Assembly (NCBI GenBank): GCA_963666995.1
Contig: OY762941.1
Location: 2,418,001-2,482,000 of the forward strand
Length of the DNA stretch: 64,000 nucleotides
From: Syntrophobacter sp963666995
Lineage (GTDB): Bacteria; Desulfobacterota; Syntrophobacteria; Syntrophobacterales; Syntrophobacteraceae
Direction of reading: 5' to 3'
Positions 24,795 to 34,004 of this stretch are shown one piece after another. Positions within the stretch are counted from its first letter, which is position 1. Each line of letters starts with the position of its first letter. The notes below the pieces were generated by a model. The model saw only the letters and a list, made by a program, of their open reading frames with translations, was not told the DNA's origin and ran no database searches. The position numbers and the translations under genes were made by a program.

Positions 24795-25985
24795 ATGCTT
24801 GACCCTCTCGGTGCGTTCTGCCCCCACGGCGGTATACAAATTCCCGGCTTGGCCCATGGGCCGCTTTCGGGACTGACTTTCGCCGCCAAAGACCTGTTCG
24901 ACGTCAAAGGGTATGTGACGGGAGCCGGAAATCCCGATTGGCTTAGGACCCATTCGGCCGCCGAAGAGACCGCCGACGCTGTGCGGTCGCTGCTGGACGC
25001 AGGTGCGGATCTGGCCGGTAAGACGGTGACCGATGAACTGGCTTACAGCCTGAACGGTCAAAACATCCATTACGGGACCCCCGTGAATTCCGCGGCCCCG
25101 GAACGAATACCGGGCGGATCTTCGAGCGGTTCGGCGTCGGCTGTGGCGGGCGGGTTGGTGGATTTTGCCATAGGTACCGATACCAGCGGTTCCGTCCGTA
25201 TTCCGGCGAGCTACTGCGGCCTCTTCGGGATTCGTCCGACTCACGGACGTGTTTCCTTGCGGGGAGTGGTCCCCCTGGCTCCAGGCTTCGATACCGTCGG
25301 CTGGTTTGCCCGCGATGCGGCGCTGCTGCGCCGAGTCGGAGCGGTGCTGCTGAGAAACGGGCCGCCCGCCGTGATGCCGGATCGTCTGCTCATCGCAGAT
25401 GATGCCTTTGCCCTGGCAAGCAATACATGTCGGGCCGGTCTTCAGGCAGGCGCTTCGAGAATCGCCGAGCGGGCAACATCCGTCAGGCATATCGAACTGT
25501 GCGGACCCTCGATCGAAAAGTGGCTGGAAGTTCATAACGCGGCGAAGGACTACGAGTCCTGGCAAAGCAACGGATCGTGGATTCAGGCGGTCAAGCCGAA
25601 GCTGGGACCCGATATCGAACGGCGTTTTCTAATTGCATCAAAGATTACAGCCGAGCGGAGGGACAGGGCACAGGAGGAGCGGATCGGTATCCGAAGCCGC
25701 CTGCTCTCCCTGCTTCAAGGCGGAACGATCCTGTGTCTGCCGACAGCCCCCGGTCCCGCGCCGCTCAAAAGCACACCGCCGGAAGCCCTCGAAGACCTGC
25801 GGCACCGTACCCTGCTGCTTACCTGCATCGCCGGACTGGCGGGTCTTCCTCAGATCACCCTGCCTCTTGGTCGATGCGAGGGCTGCCCGGTCGGAATTTC
25901 CCTGATCGCCGCTCCCGGTAAAGACGAGGACCTGCTGGCTTTCGCCGAGCTGGTGGAGGGCGAGAAACAGCAGGACCGTATTTGA
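24795..25985 (+). CDS. Amidase-signature family hydrolase
   Basis: The 396-residue protein has the Ser-cisSer-Lys hydrolase core: Lys in FAAKDLFDVKG (about residue 33), the Gly/Ser-rich PGGSSSGSASAVAGG and the nucleophile region TDTSGSVRIPASYCG. It also has GIRPTHGRVS downstream. Such enzymes cut amides of varied substrates; the small size and isolated gene do not suggest GatA of the tRNA amidotransferase, which is longer and sits with gatC/gatB. Substrate unknown. ATG 24795 follows GAGGAG. Confidence 0.88.
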   Translation: MLDPLGAFCPHGGIQIPGLAHGPLSGLTFAAKDLFDVKGYVTGAGNPDWLRTHSAAEETADAVRSLLDAGADLAGKTVTDELAYSLNGQNIHYGTPVNSAAPERIPGGSSSGSASAVAGGLVDFAIGTDTSGSVRIPASYCGLFGIRPTHGRVSLRGVVPLAPGFDTVGWFARDAALLRRVGAVLLRNGPPAVMPDRLLIADDAFALASNTCRAGLQAGASRIAERATSVRHIELCGPSIEKWLEVHNAAKDYESWQSNGSWIQAVKPKLGPDIERRFLIASKITAERRDRAQEERIGIRSRLLSLLQGGTILCLPTAPGPAPLKSTPPEALEDLRHRTLLLTCIAGLAGLPQITLPLGRCEGCPVGISLIAAPGKDEDLLAFAELVEGEKQQDRI

Positions 25986-26050
25986 GTAATTCCACGGAAG
26001 ATGTGACCTGGAATACAATATTTTCGGTGACTTGCATCCTGCACCCCCAC

Positions 26051-26369
26051 CTTGCCTCCCCCCTCAAGGGGGAGGAACCGGATTTATGATTTCCCGTCAG
26101 GGGGAAGGGGCCAAGCGCCGACTCCCCTTCCGCCACAGGCCCACAGGGTGACACGGACAGCTTGCTGTCCGTGCGCGAAGCGCGGGAGGTAAAAAGGATG
26201 ATTCTGCAAGGGTAACGAAGGATTTGTCCCCTCCTCTTGTCCTTACGGACCCGGATAACGAGTATCCGGGCCACCCGCCATTCAAGGTTCCCGTCTGAAA
26301 CTTAACCCAGTATTGCAAATATCCGGGCCACCCACCTAAAGCAGATTCTCCGTCCGCCACAGGCCCACG
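26051..26369. repeat. Mosaic intergenic hairpin repeats, element B
   Basis: Modules in order: CTCCCCCCTCAAGGGGGAGG hairpin (from 26056); GTGACACGGACAGCTTGCTG then TCCGTGCGCGAAGCGC (26148-26184), itself a CGGACAGC/GCTGTCCG hairpin; CTCTTGTCCTTACGGACC then CGGATAACGAGTATCCGG (26234-26270), another hairpin; a partial third copy ATATCCGGGCCACCC near 26319. A CGCCACAGGCCCAC phrase occurs at both 26130 and 26355. No transposase is present. Confidence 0.65.
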
Positions 26370-26602
26370 TCATAAAGCGATCTTTCCTCGTCTCGGGAGG
26401 CACACAAGCGATCCATCTCACCGCCAACCGGATAATATCCTACATATTTGTCATTTCATTCCCGTTTGAGTTTTCAAACTACAAAAATGTAAGAGAACAA
26501 AAAAGTTACCACAGTCAAAATTAGAACTTTATTGTTACAAAAAAATTCATCTATCATCTGCCAATTTCTACAACCTATTGAAGATAAACATATAAATTAT
26601 AA

Positions 26603-26617
26603 TGGCACAATCTTTGC
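26603..26617 (+). promoter_or_regulatory. Sigma-54 (RpoN) -24/-12 promoter of glnB-amtB
   Basis: TGGCAC (26603-26608), five bases, then TTGC (26614-26617) is a perfect sigma-54 -24/-12 element with correct spacing. It sits in a markedly AT-rich upstream stretch (26450-26600), as expected for enhancer and IHF binding, about 180 bp before glnB. This points to NtrC-type nitrogen control. Confidence 0.85.
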
Positions 26618-26794
26618 CTTCCTTTTCGGACACCCGGGAGATGCGATTCGATCGGTTCCTGCGTCGGAGGGGCCCATGTCACGGCGGGTCGCGGAGGCGC
26701 ATCCGGGGGCAGGCCGCCGTTACCGGCGCAAAGGGCTCCGGAGGGCTTTCGGGGTGGGAGATGGAGCGAACAAACCGAAGAGAGGAGAAGAGAG

Positions 26795-27133
26795 ATGGTC
26801 AAGATTGAAGCGGTGATCAAGCCTTTCAAACTTGCCGACGTGCAGGAGACCCTGGTGAAGCTGGGAGTACAGGGCATGACCGTCATGGAAGTCAAAGGGT
26901 TCGGAAGGCAGAAGGGGCACCAGGAGATGTACCGCGGTGCCGAGTACAAAGTGGATTTTGTTCCGAAACTGCTGCTTCTTGTGGTTGTGCCCGAGGAGCA
27001 GGCCCAGGAGATCATGAAGGCCATACAGAAGGCTGCTTTTACGGGAAAAATCGGTGACGGGAAGATCTTTGTATCGAGCGTGAGCGAGACCGTTCGTATC
27101 CGGACCGGCGAAATGGGACTCGACGCGCTATAG
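26795..27133 (+). CDS. glnB: Nitrogen regulatory protein P-II
   Basis: The 112-residue length and MVKIEAVIKPFKLADV start are standard for PII. The T-loop is RGAEYKVDFVPK with the uridylylation tyrosine at position 51, and the B-loop GKIGDGKIF binds ATP. PII signals 2-oxoglutarate and energy status and plugs AmtB when nitrogen is plentiful. Pairing with amtB suggests a GlnK-type role, though sequence alone does not separate GlnB from GlnK. ATG 26795 follows GGAGAAGAGAG. It is transcribed from the sigma-54 promoter upstream. Confidence 0.96.
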   Translation: MVKIEAVIKPFKLADVQETLVKLGVQGMTVMEVKGFGRQKGHQEMYRGAEYKVDFVPKLLLLVVVPEEQAQEIMKAIQKAAFTGKIGDGKIFVSSVSETVRIRTGEMGLDAL

Positions 27134-27193
27134 GGGGCGTCCGCGTTCAGGATTTAATCATCTGAGGGAGATTTCTGAATCTGGGAGGTTGAA

Positions 27194-28765
27194 ATGAGAA
27201 AGAGGTCGGTTCTTGCACTCATGATTTTCATTTTCGTACTCGGGCTTATCGCTCCGATGCTTGCCCGCGCGGCCGAGCCCGACCCGTCGGGAACAAACAC
27301 CGGCGTTGCCGCGGACGTCATCGGGGCGACAACATCCGCACCTACAAAAGAAGATATGGAAAAGCTTGCAGTCAACGAGCCGCTGGCTGCAAAGCTGGCC
27401 GACGTGGTGGGTCACAACCGTATAGCGATCAATTTTGCATGGACCCTGGTCTGCGGCTTTCTGGTCATGTTCATGCAGGCGGGTTTCGCCATGGCGGAGA
27501 CCGGCTTTACGAGGGCAAAGAATGCGGGCCATACCATGGCGATGAACTTCATGGTCTACGGCATTGGTATGCTTGGTTACTGGATCTGCGGTTTTGCCCT
27601 TCAGATGGGAGGGGTTGGCGGCGTGGCCACCCTGGGCGGGGCGACGACCCTGGATTCCGAGTTGACGCTCTCCCTGTTTGGGAAAGATTTTGGATTATTC
27701 GGTACCACCGGCTTTTTTCTTTCGGGTTCCGCCTATGATGTCAGTGTTTTTACCCTTTTTCTGTTTCAAATGGTCTTCATGGACACGACTGCGACCATAC
27801 CGACGGGGGCGATGGCCGAACGGTGGACATTCAAATCATTCATGGTTTATGGATTCTTCATCTCCATGTTCATTTATCCACTGTACGCGAACTGGCTGTG
27901 GGGGGGCGGATGGTTGTCGGCCTTGGGCAAGAACTTCGGCCTCGGCCATGGGACTCTTGATTTTGCCGGTTCCTCGGTCGTTCACATGACGGGAGGTGTC
28001 GCGGCGCTGGCCGGGGCGAAGGTGCTCGGACCGCGGCTCGGGAAATTCAGGGCGGACGGTAAACCCAATGCCCTGCCCGGGCACCACATCCCGATGGCAG
28101 TGTTGGGCTGTTTTATCCTCGCTTTCGGCTGGTTCGGATTCAACACGGGATCGACACTTGCCGGAGGAGACCTGCGAATCGGCGTGATCGCAACGAACAC
28201 CATGCTTGCCTCGGCCGGCGGCTCCTTCTCCGCACTGCTGTACATGTGGATCTTCTACGGCAAACCGGACATCTCCATGGCGGCCAACGGACTGCTCGCA
28301 GGGCTCGTCGCGATCACGGCCCCCTGCGCTTTCGTCAATTCGGTCTTCGCCGTGATCATTGGTCTCGTAGCCGGCGTGCTTTTGTGTGTAAGCGTATTCT
28401 TCGTTGAAGGCGTTCTGAAGATCGATGACCCGGTTGGAGCCGTTTCGGTCCACGGAACCAACGGGGCCTGGGGACTGCTGTCTCTGGGGCTGTTTGCAGA
28501 CGGGACCTACGGCGACGGCCTGAATTCGGTTGCGGGCACGGTCAAAGGCCTGTTCTACGGGGATGCCTCGCAGTTCCTGGCTCAGGTCATAGGGGTCATA
28601 GTCAACTTCTGCTTCGTTTTCATTGCAATGTACGTCTTTTTCAAGATACTCGACAAGATCGTTCCTCTTCGGGTAACCGAAGAGCAGGAACTCGAGGGGC
28701 TCGATCAATCCGAAGTGGCCGTTTCCGCTTACCCGGATTTCGAAATCCGCAAAGTCCACTATTGA
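27194..28765 (+). CDS. amtB: Ammonium transporter Amt
   Basis: The 523-residue protein has a cleavable-looking signal peptide (to about residue 27), a short linker, then about 11 membrane helices. It shows Amt family features: FVMFMQAGFAMAE-like segment (LVMFMQAGFAMAETG), DFAGSSVVHMTGG with the first pore histidine, FGWFGFNTGS, and VHGTNGAWG with the second. Amt conducts ammonium across the inner membrane. It lies 60 bp after glnB under the same sigma-54 promoter. A bidirectional terminator follows. Confidence 0.96.
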   Translation: MRKRSVLALMIFIFVLGLIAPMLARAAEPDPSGTNTGVAADVIGATTSAPTKEDMEKLAVNEPLAAKLADVVGHNRIAINFAWTLVCGFLVMFMQAGFAMAETGFTRAKNAGHTMAMNFMVYGIGMLGYWICGFALQMGGVGGVATLGGATTLDSELTLSLFGKDFGLFGTTGFFLSGSAYDVSVFTLFLFQMVFMDTTATIPTGAMAERWTFKSFMVYGFFISMFIYPLYANWLWGGGWLSALGKNFGLGHGTLDFAGSSVVHMTGGVAALAGAKVLGPRLGKFRADGKPNALPGHHIPMAVLGCFILAFGWFGFNTGSTLAGGDLRIGVIATNTMLASAGGSFSALLYMWIFYGKPDISMAANGLLAGLVAITAPCAFVNSVFAVIIGLVAGVLLCVSVFFVEGVLKIDDPVGAVSVHGTNGAWGLLSLGLFADGTYGDGLNSVAGTVKGLFYGDASQFLAQVIGVIVNFCFVFIAMYVFFKILDKIVPLRVTEEQELEGLDQSEVAVSAYPDFEIRKVHY

Positions 28766-28793
28766 TAACCCACGAATTGGTGTGAATGACGAG

Positions 28794-28821
28794 AAGGCAG
28801 GCCGGGCGTCCGGTCTGCCTT
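28794..28821. terminator. Bidirectional terminator between amtB and the histidine kinase gene
   Basis: AAGGCAGGCCGG (28794-28805) pairs with CCGGTCTGCCTT (28810-28821, one G-T wobble). A TATTCTATTCTT tract follows on the plus strand. It lies between convergent genes and touches the stop codon of the kinase gene. Confidence 0.65.
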
Positions 28822-29929
28822 ATTCTATTCTTGTCGCAGCGCCTTCAAGGGGCAGTTCCACGACAAACCGCGTCCCTCTTGAAGCGGCGGATTGGGCGGA
28901 GATGGTGCCGCCGTGGTCCCGAATGATATTGCGGCAGATGGCAAGCCCCAGCCCGGTCCCCTCCGGGTTGGTCGTAAAGAACGGGTCGAAGACTTTTTCC
29001 CGAAGTTCTTCGGGAATGCCGGGGCCGTTGTCTTCCACGACGATCTGAGCCGTTGCCGCCCCGAGTTTCGACGCAATGAACACCCTGCCGACCCCGTTCA
29101 TGGCGCTGATGGAGTTTTCGAGAAGGTTCAGGAACACCTGTTTGAGCTGGTCCGGGTCTCCGTGGACCATGACGGGGTCCGCGGCAAGCTCGGTCCGGAC
29201 TTCGATCCGGTGGCTTTTCAGCATCGGTTGCAGAAGCTCGATGGTCTCGTTCAGCACCTGGTTGACGGCGATCGAAAACTTCAGGCCGGAGGAAGGAGGC
29301 CGGGTCAGCAGCCGGATGCCGCTCAACAGGGTATCGAGCCGTCTCACCTCCTCGATGACGATCTGCAGCTTCCGGCGGTCCTTTTCGCTGTCGTGAACCG
29401 CTTCGGAGCGTTCCACCTGGCCTGCAAATCCTCCGATGAGCATCAACGGCTTGCGGATTTCATGCACGACGTGGGCTACCGCCTTCCCGATATCGGCCAG
29501 CTTTTCCATGAAGCGGACGTCGCGCTCCAGTTCCTTCCTTTGAGTGATATCACGGATGACCGCCGTGAAATAAAGATGCCCGCCGGTGCTGGATACGGAA
29601 TAGGAGATCTCGACGGGAAAAGTCGTACCGTCCTTGCGCCGCCCATAACATTCTCTTGCTTTTCCGATCACCCTGGCAACGCCGGTGTCGATGTATCGCT
29701 GCACATACTGGCGGTGCATGTCGTGGTGCGGGTCGGGAATCAGTACGGATACGTCCTGCCCGATGATTTCCTCACCGCAGTAGCCGAACATTTTTTCGGC
29801 GGACTTGTTGCAGTAAGCCACCTTATGATCTTCATCCACCGTCACGACGCCGTCGGTCACGGAGGCGAGAATGTCCCTGACAATCGACTCGGACGGCAGT
29901 CCGTTCAAATCATTTTCACCAAACGGCAT
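28820..29929 (-). CDS. PAS-domain sensor histidine kinase
   Basis: The 369-residue protein has a PAS domain (about residues 15-130, with DGVVTVDEDHKVAYCNKSAE and a PAC tail) followed by a kinase core: phospho-acceptor His in HVVHEIRKPL, N box NLLENSISAM, G1 DNGPGIPEE, F box PFFTT and G2 GTGLGLAI. No membrane helix is seen, so it is likely a soluble sensor, similar in layout to NtrB-like kinases. The frame opens at a TTG overlapping the aroB stop, but ATG 29929 has the best site (AGGAG, 5-bp gap). No response regulator is adjacent. Being convergent with amtB raises, but does not prove, a nitrogen link. Confidence 0.88.
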   Translation of the reverse strand: MPFGENDLNGLPSESIVRDILASVTDGVVTVDEDHKVAYCNKSAEKMFGYCGEEIIGQDVSVLIPDPHHDMHRQYVQRYIDTGVARVIGKARECYGRRKDGTTFPVEISYSVSSTGGHLYFTAVIRDITQRKELERDVRFMEKLADIGKAVAHVVHEIRKPLMLIGGFAGQVERSEAVHDSEKDRRKLQIVIEEVRRLDTLLSGIRLLTRPPSSGLKFSIAVNQVLNETIELLQPMLKSHRIEVRTELAADPVMVHGDPDQLKQVFLNLLENSISAMNGVGRVFIASKLGAATAQIVVEDNGPGIPEELREKVFDPFFTTNPEGTGLGLAICRNIIRDHGGTISAQSAASRGTRFVVELPLEGAATRIE

Positions 29930-29976
29930 TTCCGCTCCTGTTCCGGCCATGCCGGCGCCGCGAATGGACGATGCCC

Positions 29977-31068
29977 TCAATCAGGGAGCGACCCCAGGAC
30001 GGCTGAAAGGTCGGCAGGGTCGAGACCTTCATAGTCGACCACCCGTCCGATCCCGATCGGGAGGATAAAGTGGAGGACATCCCCCATGCGTTTCTTGTCC
30101 GACTGCATCGCCTGCATAACGGCTTCGGGCGGGAACTCCCCCGGGATCCCGACAGGGAGGCCCCAGGCCGAACACATCTTCCGCAGGCGGATCGCGTCCT
30201 GAGAAGACAACATACCAAGCCGCAGGGACAACTCCGCCGCGGCGTTCATCCCCACGGCGACCGCATCGCCGTGGGGAACCCGGTAAGCGCTCAGCTTCTC
30301 GATCGCATGGCCCACCGTGTGGCCGAAATTGAGGGTCCTTCTCGTCCCCGCTTCCTTTTCGTCCGATTCCACCACCCTCGCCTTGAAATCGCAGCAGGCG
30401 GAAACCATCCGGAGCAGCGCTACCGTGTCCTTCCGCTCAATTGCATTGTGCTGTTCCTCGAGGAATATCCACAGCCGCGCGTCTCCGATCATGGCCGTCT
30501 TGATCACCTCGGACATCCCCTGCCTGAACTCCTGTGGGGGCAGCGTCTCCAGAAACCGCGGATCCATCCAGATTGCGGTCGGCTGGTGAAAGCTTCCCAC
30601 GAGGTTCTTTCCCTCGGGAAGGTCGACGCCTGTTTTGCCGCCGACACTGCTGTCCACCTGGGCAAGCAGGGTTGTGGGCACCTGAAAGTGGGGGATGCCC
30701 CTCATGTAAATCGATGCGAGAAATCCCGCAACGTCCCCGGTGACTCCGCCTCCGACCGCCACGAGAGCGCTTTCCCGGTCGGCTCCGGCCGCGACCAGTT
30801 TCCGCGCAAGGCTTTCGATGGAGGACAGGGTTTTGTTCGCTTCGGATGCGGGGAAAAGGATGATTCTCCGGTCGCCTTCACCGGGCCATCCCGACCGCTG
30901 CAACCGTGCATTCCACAGGCCCCAGACGGTCTCGTCCCAAATCCAGTAGACCTTCCGATTGCCCATATAATTCTCGATGGACCGGGGGACTCGTTCGAGG
31001 AGCCCTTCTCCCACGAAGATGTCGGAAATTCGGGGATCATCTGCCGGCAATGATAAGGTCAGCTTCAT
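29977..31068 (-). CDS. aroB: 3-dehydroquinate synthase
   Basis: The 363-residue protein carries the AroB signatures VGGGVTGDVAGFLAS, VPTTLLAQVDSSVGGKTGVD and the zinc ligands in NFGHTVGHAIE and PHGDAVAVGM. It converts DAHP to 3-dehydroquinate, the second shikimate-pathway step, in the cytoplasm using NAD and a metal. ATG 31068 follows GGAG. Other shikimate genes are not in the window. The kinase gene follows within 50 bp and is probably co-transcribed, an unusual pairing. Confidence 0.96.
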   Translation of the reverse strand: MKLTLSLPADDPRISDIFVGEGLLERVPRSIENYMGNRKVYWIWDETVWGLWNARLQRSGWPGEGDRRIILFPASEANKTLSSIESLARKLVAAGADRESALVAVGGGVTGDVAGFLASIYMRGIPHFQVPTTLLAQVDSSVGGKTGVDLPEGKNLVGSFHQPTAIWMDPRFLETLPPQEFRQGMSEVIKTAMIGDARLWIFLEEQHNAIERKDTVALLRMVSACCDFKARVVESDEKEAGTRRTLNFGHTVGHAIEKLSAYRVPHGDAVAVGMNAAAELSLRLGMLSSQDAIRLRKMCSAWGLPVGIPGEFPPEAVMQAMQSDKKRMGDVLHFILPIGIGRVVDYEGLDPADLSAVLGSLPD

Positions 31069-31176
31069 GTGATCGGTCTCCGCGACGGTTGCTGTGGATG
31101 TTTAGCCGGAAAATACGGGGTACGGACAGGGGACATAGATAACACTCGTCCGAGGACATGGGTAACACTGTGTAAA

Positions 31177-31316
31177 GGCGGGTGGCCTGGATACTCGTTA
31201 TCCAGGTCCGTAAGGACAAGAGGGGCGGCCTGATCCGCCACCGTGATTCCGGGGCCTGCCTTTCGGGCCTCCTCTTGCGCTTCGCGCGCGGACAGCACGC
31301 TGTCCGCGTCACCCGC
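31177..31316. repeat. Mosaic intergenic hairpin repeats, element C (inverted)
   Basis: The same modules as at 26.1 kb in reverse orientation: CTGGATACTCGTTATCCAGG (from 31187) with TCCGTAAGGACAAGAG, then CTCTTGCGCTTCGCGCGCGG followed by ACAGCACGCTGTCCGCGTCA to 31316. Just upstream (31125-31170) two copies of GGACAT(A/G)G(A/G)TAACACT lie 34 bp apart. The remaining gap to 31519 holds no recognised gene. Confidence 0.62.
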
Positions 31317-31519
31317 GGAAGGAGCCAAACGTCAATTCCCCTCCCCGCCGTGGGAGGGGGATGCCGGGTCTCCGAATGCCGAAGAATTCCCCCGCGTTCA
31401 TCCTCTCACTCAAATCCGCTTATACTACAATAGGCTATATTTTCGACAGGCATCTTCCGAAAGAAGACCCGCACGACACGCTTTTTCGCTTCGAGTCCAC
31501 ATGAGAGACATGCGCCCTT

Positions 31520-31756
31520 TCATGCCTCCCCGCTTTTCGACCCGAGGCAGTCGGGCTCCCCGCAACACCCCGCATCCCCATCCGCGCCCTTGGATTCAGC
31601 CCGTTTAAAACCCGATCCGGGGTCGGTTTCCTTCATGCTGCATCCGCTGCAACCCGAGCACGCCGAAGACTCCGACCGGTAGACTCCGGCATAGTGACGA
31701 ACGAGGTATACAAGCACCACGGCCACTACCAGCAGGACGACGATTGTCTGCCACAT
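31520..31756 (-). CDS. FeoB-associated Cys-rich membrane protein
   Basis: The 78-residue protein has one N-terminal membrane helix (TIVVLLVVAVVLVYLV) and a Cys-rich tail with CSGCSGC and later CCGEPDC. This matches the small FeoB_associated family found next to feoB. The clustered cysteines may bind iron or donate electrons, but the role is not established. ATG 31756 follows AGGAGAG and lies 10 bp after feoB. Confidence 0.85.
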   Translation of the reverse strand: MWQTIVVLLVVAVVLVYLVRHYAGVYRSESSACSGCSGCSMKETDPGSGFKRAESKGADGDAGCCGEPDCLGSKSGEA

Positions 31757-31766
31757 GATCGCTCTC

Positions 31767-34004
31767 CTATGCGCCCAAACCCAGCCACGATCCGCCCAGA
31801 TATATAAGCATGGCCATGGCGAAAGCAATGGAGGTGTTAAAGACCATTGAGAACAGTCCCCATTTCCAGGCTCCCGATTCCTTGACGATGCAGGTAACCG
31901 TGGCAAAACAGGGGGCGTAGAGCATAACGAAGATAATGAGCGCAAAGGCCCTGAGGGCATTCCATCCGGGGTCCTGGACGAGCCGCTCGCTCAGGGGGAT
32001 GTCCTCACCCTTCCGGGATTCGCCCAGGGAGTAAGCGGTGCCGAACGTCGAGATGATGAGTTCCTTTGCCGCAAAACCGGAAAGCAGCGCGACGTTGGTG
32101 CGCCAGTCAAAGCCGCAGAACCGGGTGAGGGCCTCCATCGCGGTCCCGAGACGCCCTGCAAACGACTGCTTCAGAGCTGCCTGGGATGCCTCATGATCGA
32201 TGGCCTGCATGCGTTCCGCGTAAGGTGCCGCCTCCGGGGACGGTTTGCCGCCGGAAGTCTTCAGCCCTTCGACGGCGGGTCTCAGCGCCTCGGGGACCTC
32301 CGAGAGCACGCCCTGTTTCCTGTCCTCGAACGAGCGCCGCTGGGATTCGGAGAGTCCGGGGAAGGACATCAGCGCCCAGAAGAGAATGGAGATCGCCAGG
32401 ATGATCGTTCCGGCTTTGCGGATGTACTGCCAGGTTCGTTCCCACGTGTGGATGAGCAGTCCTTTGAAGGTCGGCAGCCGGTACGGCGGCAGTTCCAGAA
32501 GAAACGGAGTGCTGGGACCCCGCAGGAGGGTCACGCGAATGAGTTTGGCCAGGAGAAGAGCGAAGGTCCAGGAGAGCAGGGTGAGGAGGAACATCATCTG
32601 GGCCCGCCGGTCCGGAAAGAAGGCGGCGATCAGCATGGCAAAAACCGGCAGTTTCGCTCCGCAGTTCATGAATGGCGCGGTGAGGAGCGTTGCGAGCCGT
32701 TCTTTGGAACTCCTGAGCGTGCGGGTCGCCATGACCCCCGGCACGGCGCACCCCCCGGCGATTCCCCCCGAGATGATGTAGGCCATGACGGAACTCCCGT
32801 GAAGGCCGAAGGTCCGGAATATGCGGTCGAGCATGTACGCTACCCGTGCCAGGTATCCCGTGTCTTCGAGCAGCGCGATTGCAAGGAACATGAACACGAT
32901 GAGCGGGACGAACCCGATGATGCCCCCTACGCCGTCGATGATTCCCGAAACGACCAGCGACTTCAGAGGTCCGGCCGGAAGAATCGATTCCATGAAGCTT
33001 CCCAGGGCCGTAAATCCCGATTCGATCAATTTGACGGGCACCTGGCTGTATTTGAAGGTGAACTGGTAGACCACGTAGAGGATCGCCATCATGATGACGG
33101 GACCAAGGAACCGGTGGGTCACCACCCTGTCCACCTGGTCGGAGAGGTAGAGGCGGTCGGCTTCCCGCTTCTGCCTGAGGACTCCGCCTTTCAACAGGGA
33201 GGTTATGAATCCGTACCGGTGATCGGCGATGATCGCTTCCGGGTAGGTGTCCAGTGTCTTCTGGAGGTGCTCGGCTACGCGGGACGCTGTGGTTTCAAGC
33301 TTTTGCGAAAGCTCGGGATCGATCTCCCTTCCCTTCTTCACCACCTGTTCGTCTGCTTCCAGGTGTTTGAGGGCCGTCCATCGCGCCGGAAAAATGTCGG
33401 TCAGGAACGCCGCGGTGTTGATGTCCTTTTCCATCAGGTTCAGGACGGGATCGATATCGGGGCCATAGGAAATGGAGATTGGAGCCCAGGCGAGGTGCCT
33501 CGAAGCCTGGGCGAGCGCCGTTTTGAGGAGTTCCTGCTTCCCCCTGCCGGTTCTTGCCACTGTCGGGATAACCGGAATCCCGAGGCGCTTCGACAGTTCC
33601 GGAACGTCTATCTCGATTCCACGGCCTGCCGCCGCGTCCATCATGTTGAGCGCGATGACAAGGGGGATGCCCAGTTCGAGCAACTGGACCGTGAGGTACA
33701 GGTTTCGCTCGAGGTTGGATGCATCCAAGATGTTGATCACAACCTGAGGCCGGTCGTACACGAGAAAATCCCTCGCCACCAGTTCTTCAAGAGAATAGGC
33801 CGTAAGGGAGTACGTTCCGGGAAGGTCCACCATCCGGAGGCGGTATCCGTCGAGCTGATAGAACCCTTCTTTCTTATCGACCGTGATGCCGGGATAGTTC
33901 CCCACGTGCTGGTGCGCCCCGGTGATGCTGTTGAAGAGGGTGGTCTTCCCGCAGTTGGGGTTTCCGGCAAGGGCGAGCAGATACTGGCGGCCGGGCTCGT
34001 TCAT
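31767..34004 (-). CDS. feoB: Ferrous iron transporter FeoB
   Basis: The 745-residue protein has the N-terminal G domain (G1 GNPNCGKTTLFN, G3 DLPGTYSL, G4 NMMD), a helical GDI-like domain, and a C-terminal membrane region with two Gate motifs, including GGIAGGCAVPGVMATR and MNCGAKLPVFAML. FeoB imports Fe(II) across the inner membrane, driven by nucleotide hydrolysis. It overlaps the feoA stop by 4 bp and is followed by the Cys-rich partner gene, so the Feo genes form one minus-strand operon. Confidence 0.97.
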   Translation of the reverse strand: MNEPGRQYLLALAGNPNCGKTTLFNSITGAHQHVGNYPGITVDKKEGFYQLDGYRLRMVDLPGTYSLTAYSLEELVARDFLVYDRPQVVINILDASNLERNLYLTVQLLELGIPLVIALNMMDAAAGRGIEIDVPELSKRLGIPVIPTVARTGRGKQELLKTALAQASRHLAWAPISISYGPDIDPVLNLMEKDINTAAFLTDIFPARWTALKHLEADEQVVKKGREIDPELSQKLETTASRVAEHLQKTLDTYPEAIIADHRYGFITSLLKGGVLRQKREADRLYLSDQVDRVVTHRFLGPVIMMAILYVVYQFTFKYSQVPVKLIESGFTALGSFMESILPAGPLKSLVVSGIIDGVGGIIGFVPLIVFMFLAIALLEDTGYLARVAYMLDRIFRTFGLHGSSVMAYIISGGIAGGCAVPGVMATRTLRSSKERLATLLTAPFMNCGAKLPVFAMLIAAFFPDRRAQMMFLLTLLSWTFALLLAKLIRVTLLRGPSTPFLLELPPYRLPTFKGLLIHTWERTWQYIRKAGTIILAISILFWALMSFPGLSESQRRSFEDRKQGVLSEVPEALRPAVEGLKTSGGKPSPEAAPYAERMQAIDHEASQAALKQSFAGRLGTAMEALTRFCGFDWRTNVALLSGFAAKELIISTFGTAYSLGESRKGEDIPLSERLVQDPGWNALRAFALIIFVMLYAPCFATVTCIVKESGAWKWGLFSMVFNTSIAFAMAMLIYLGGSWLGLGA

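Noticed and set aside
24494..24802. 102-codon plus-strand ORF before the amidase
   Set aside because: Low-complexity Arg/Pro-rich frame overlapping the amidase start, no ribosome site.
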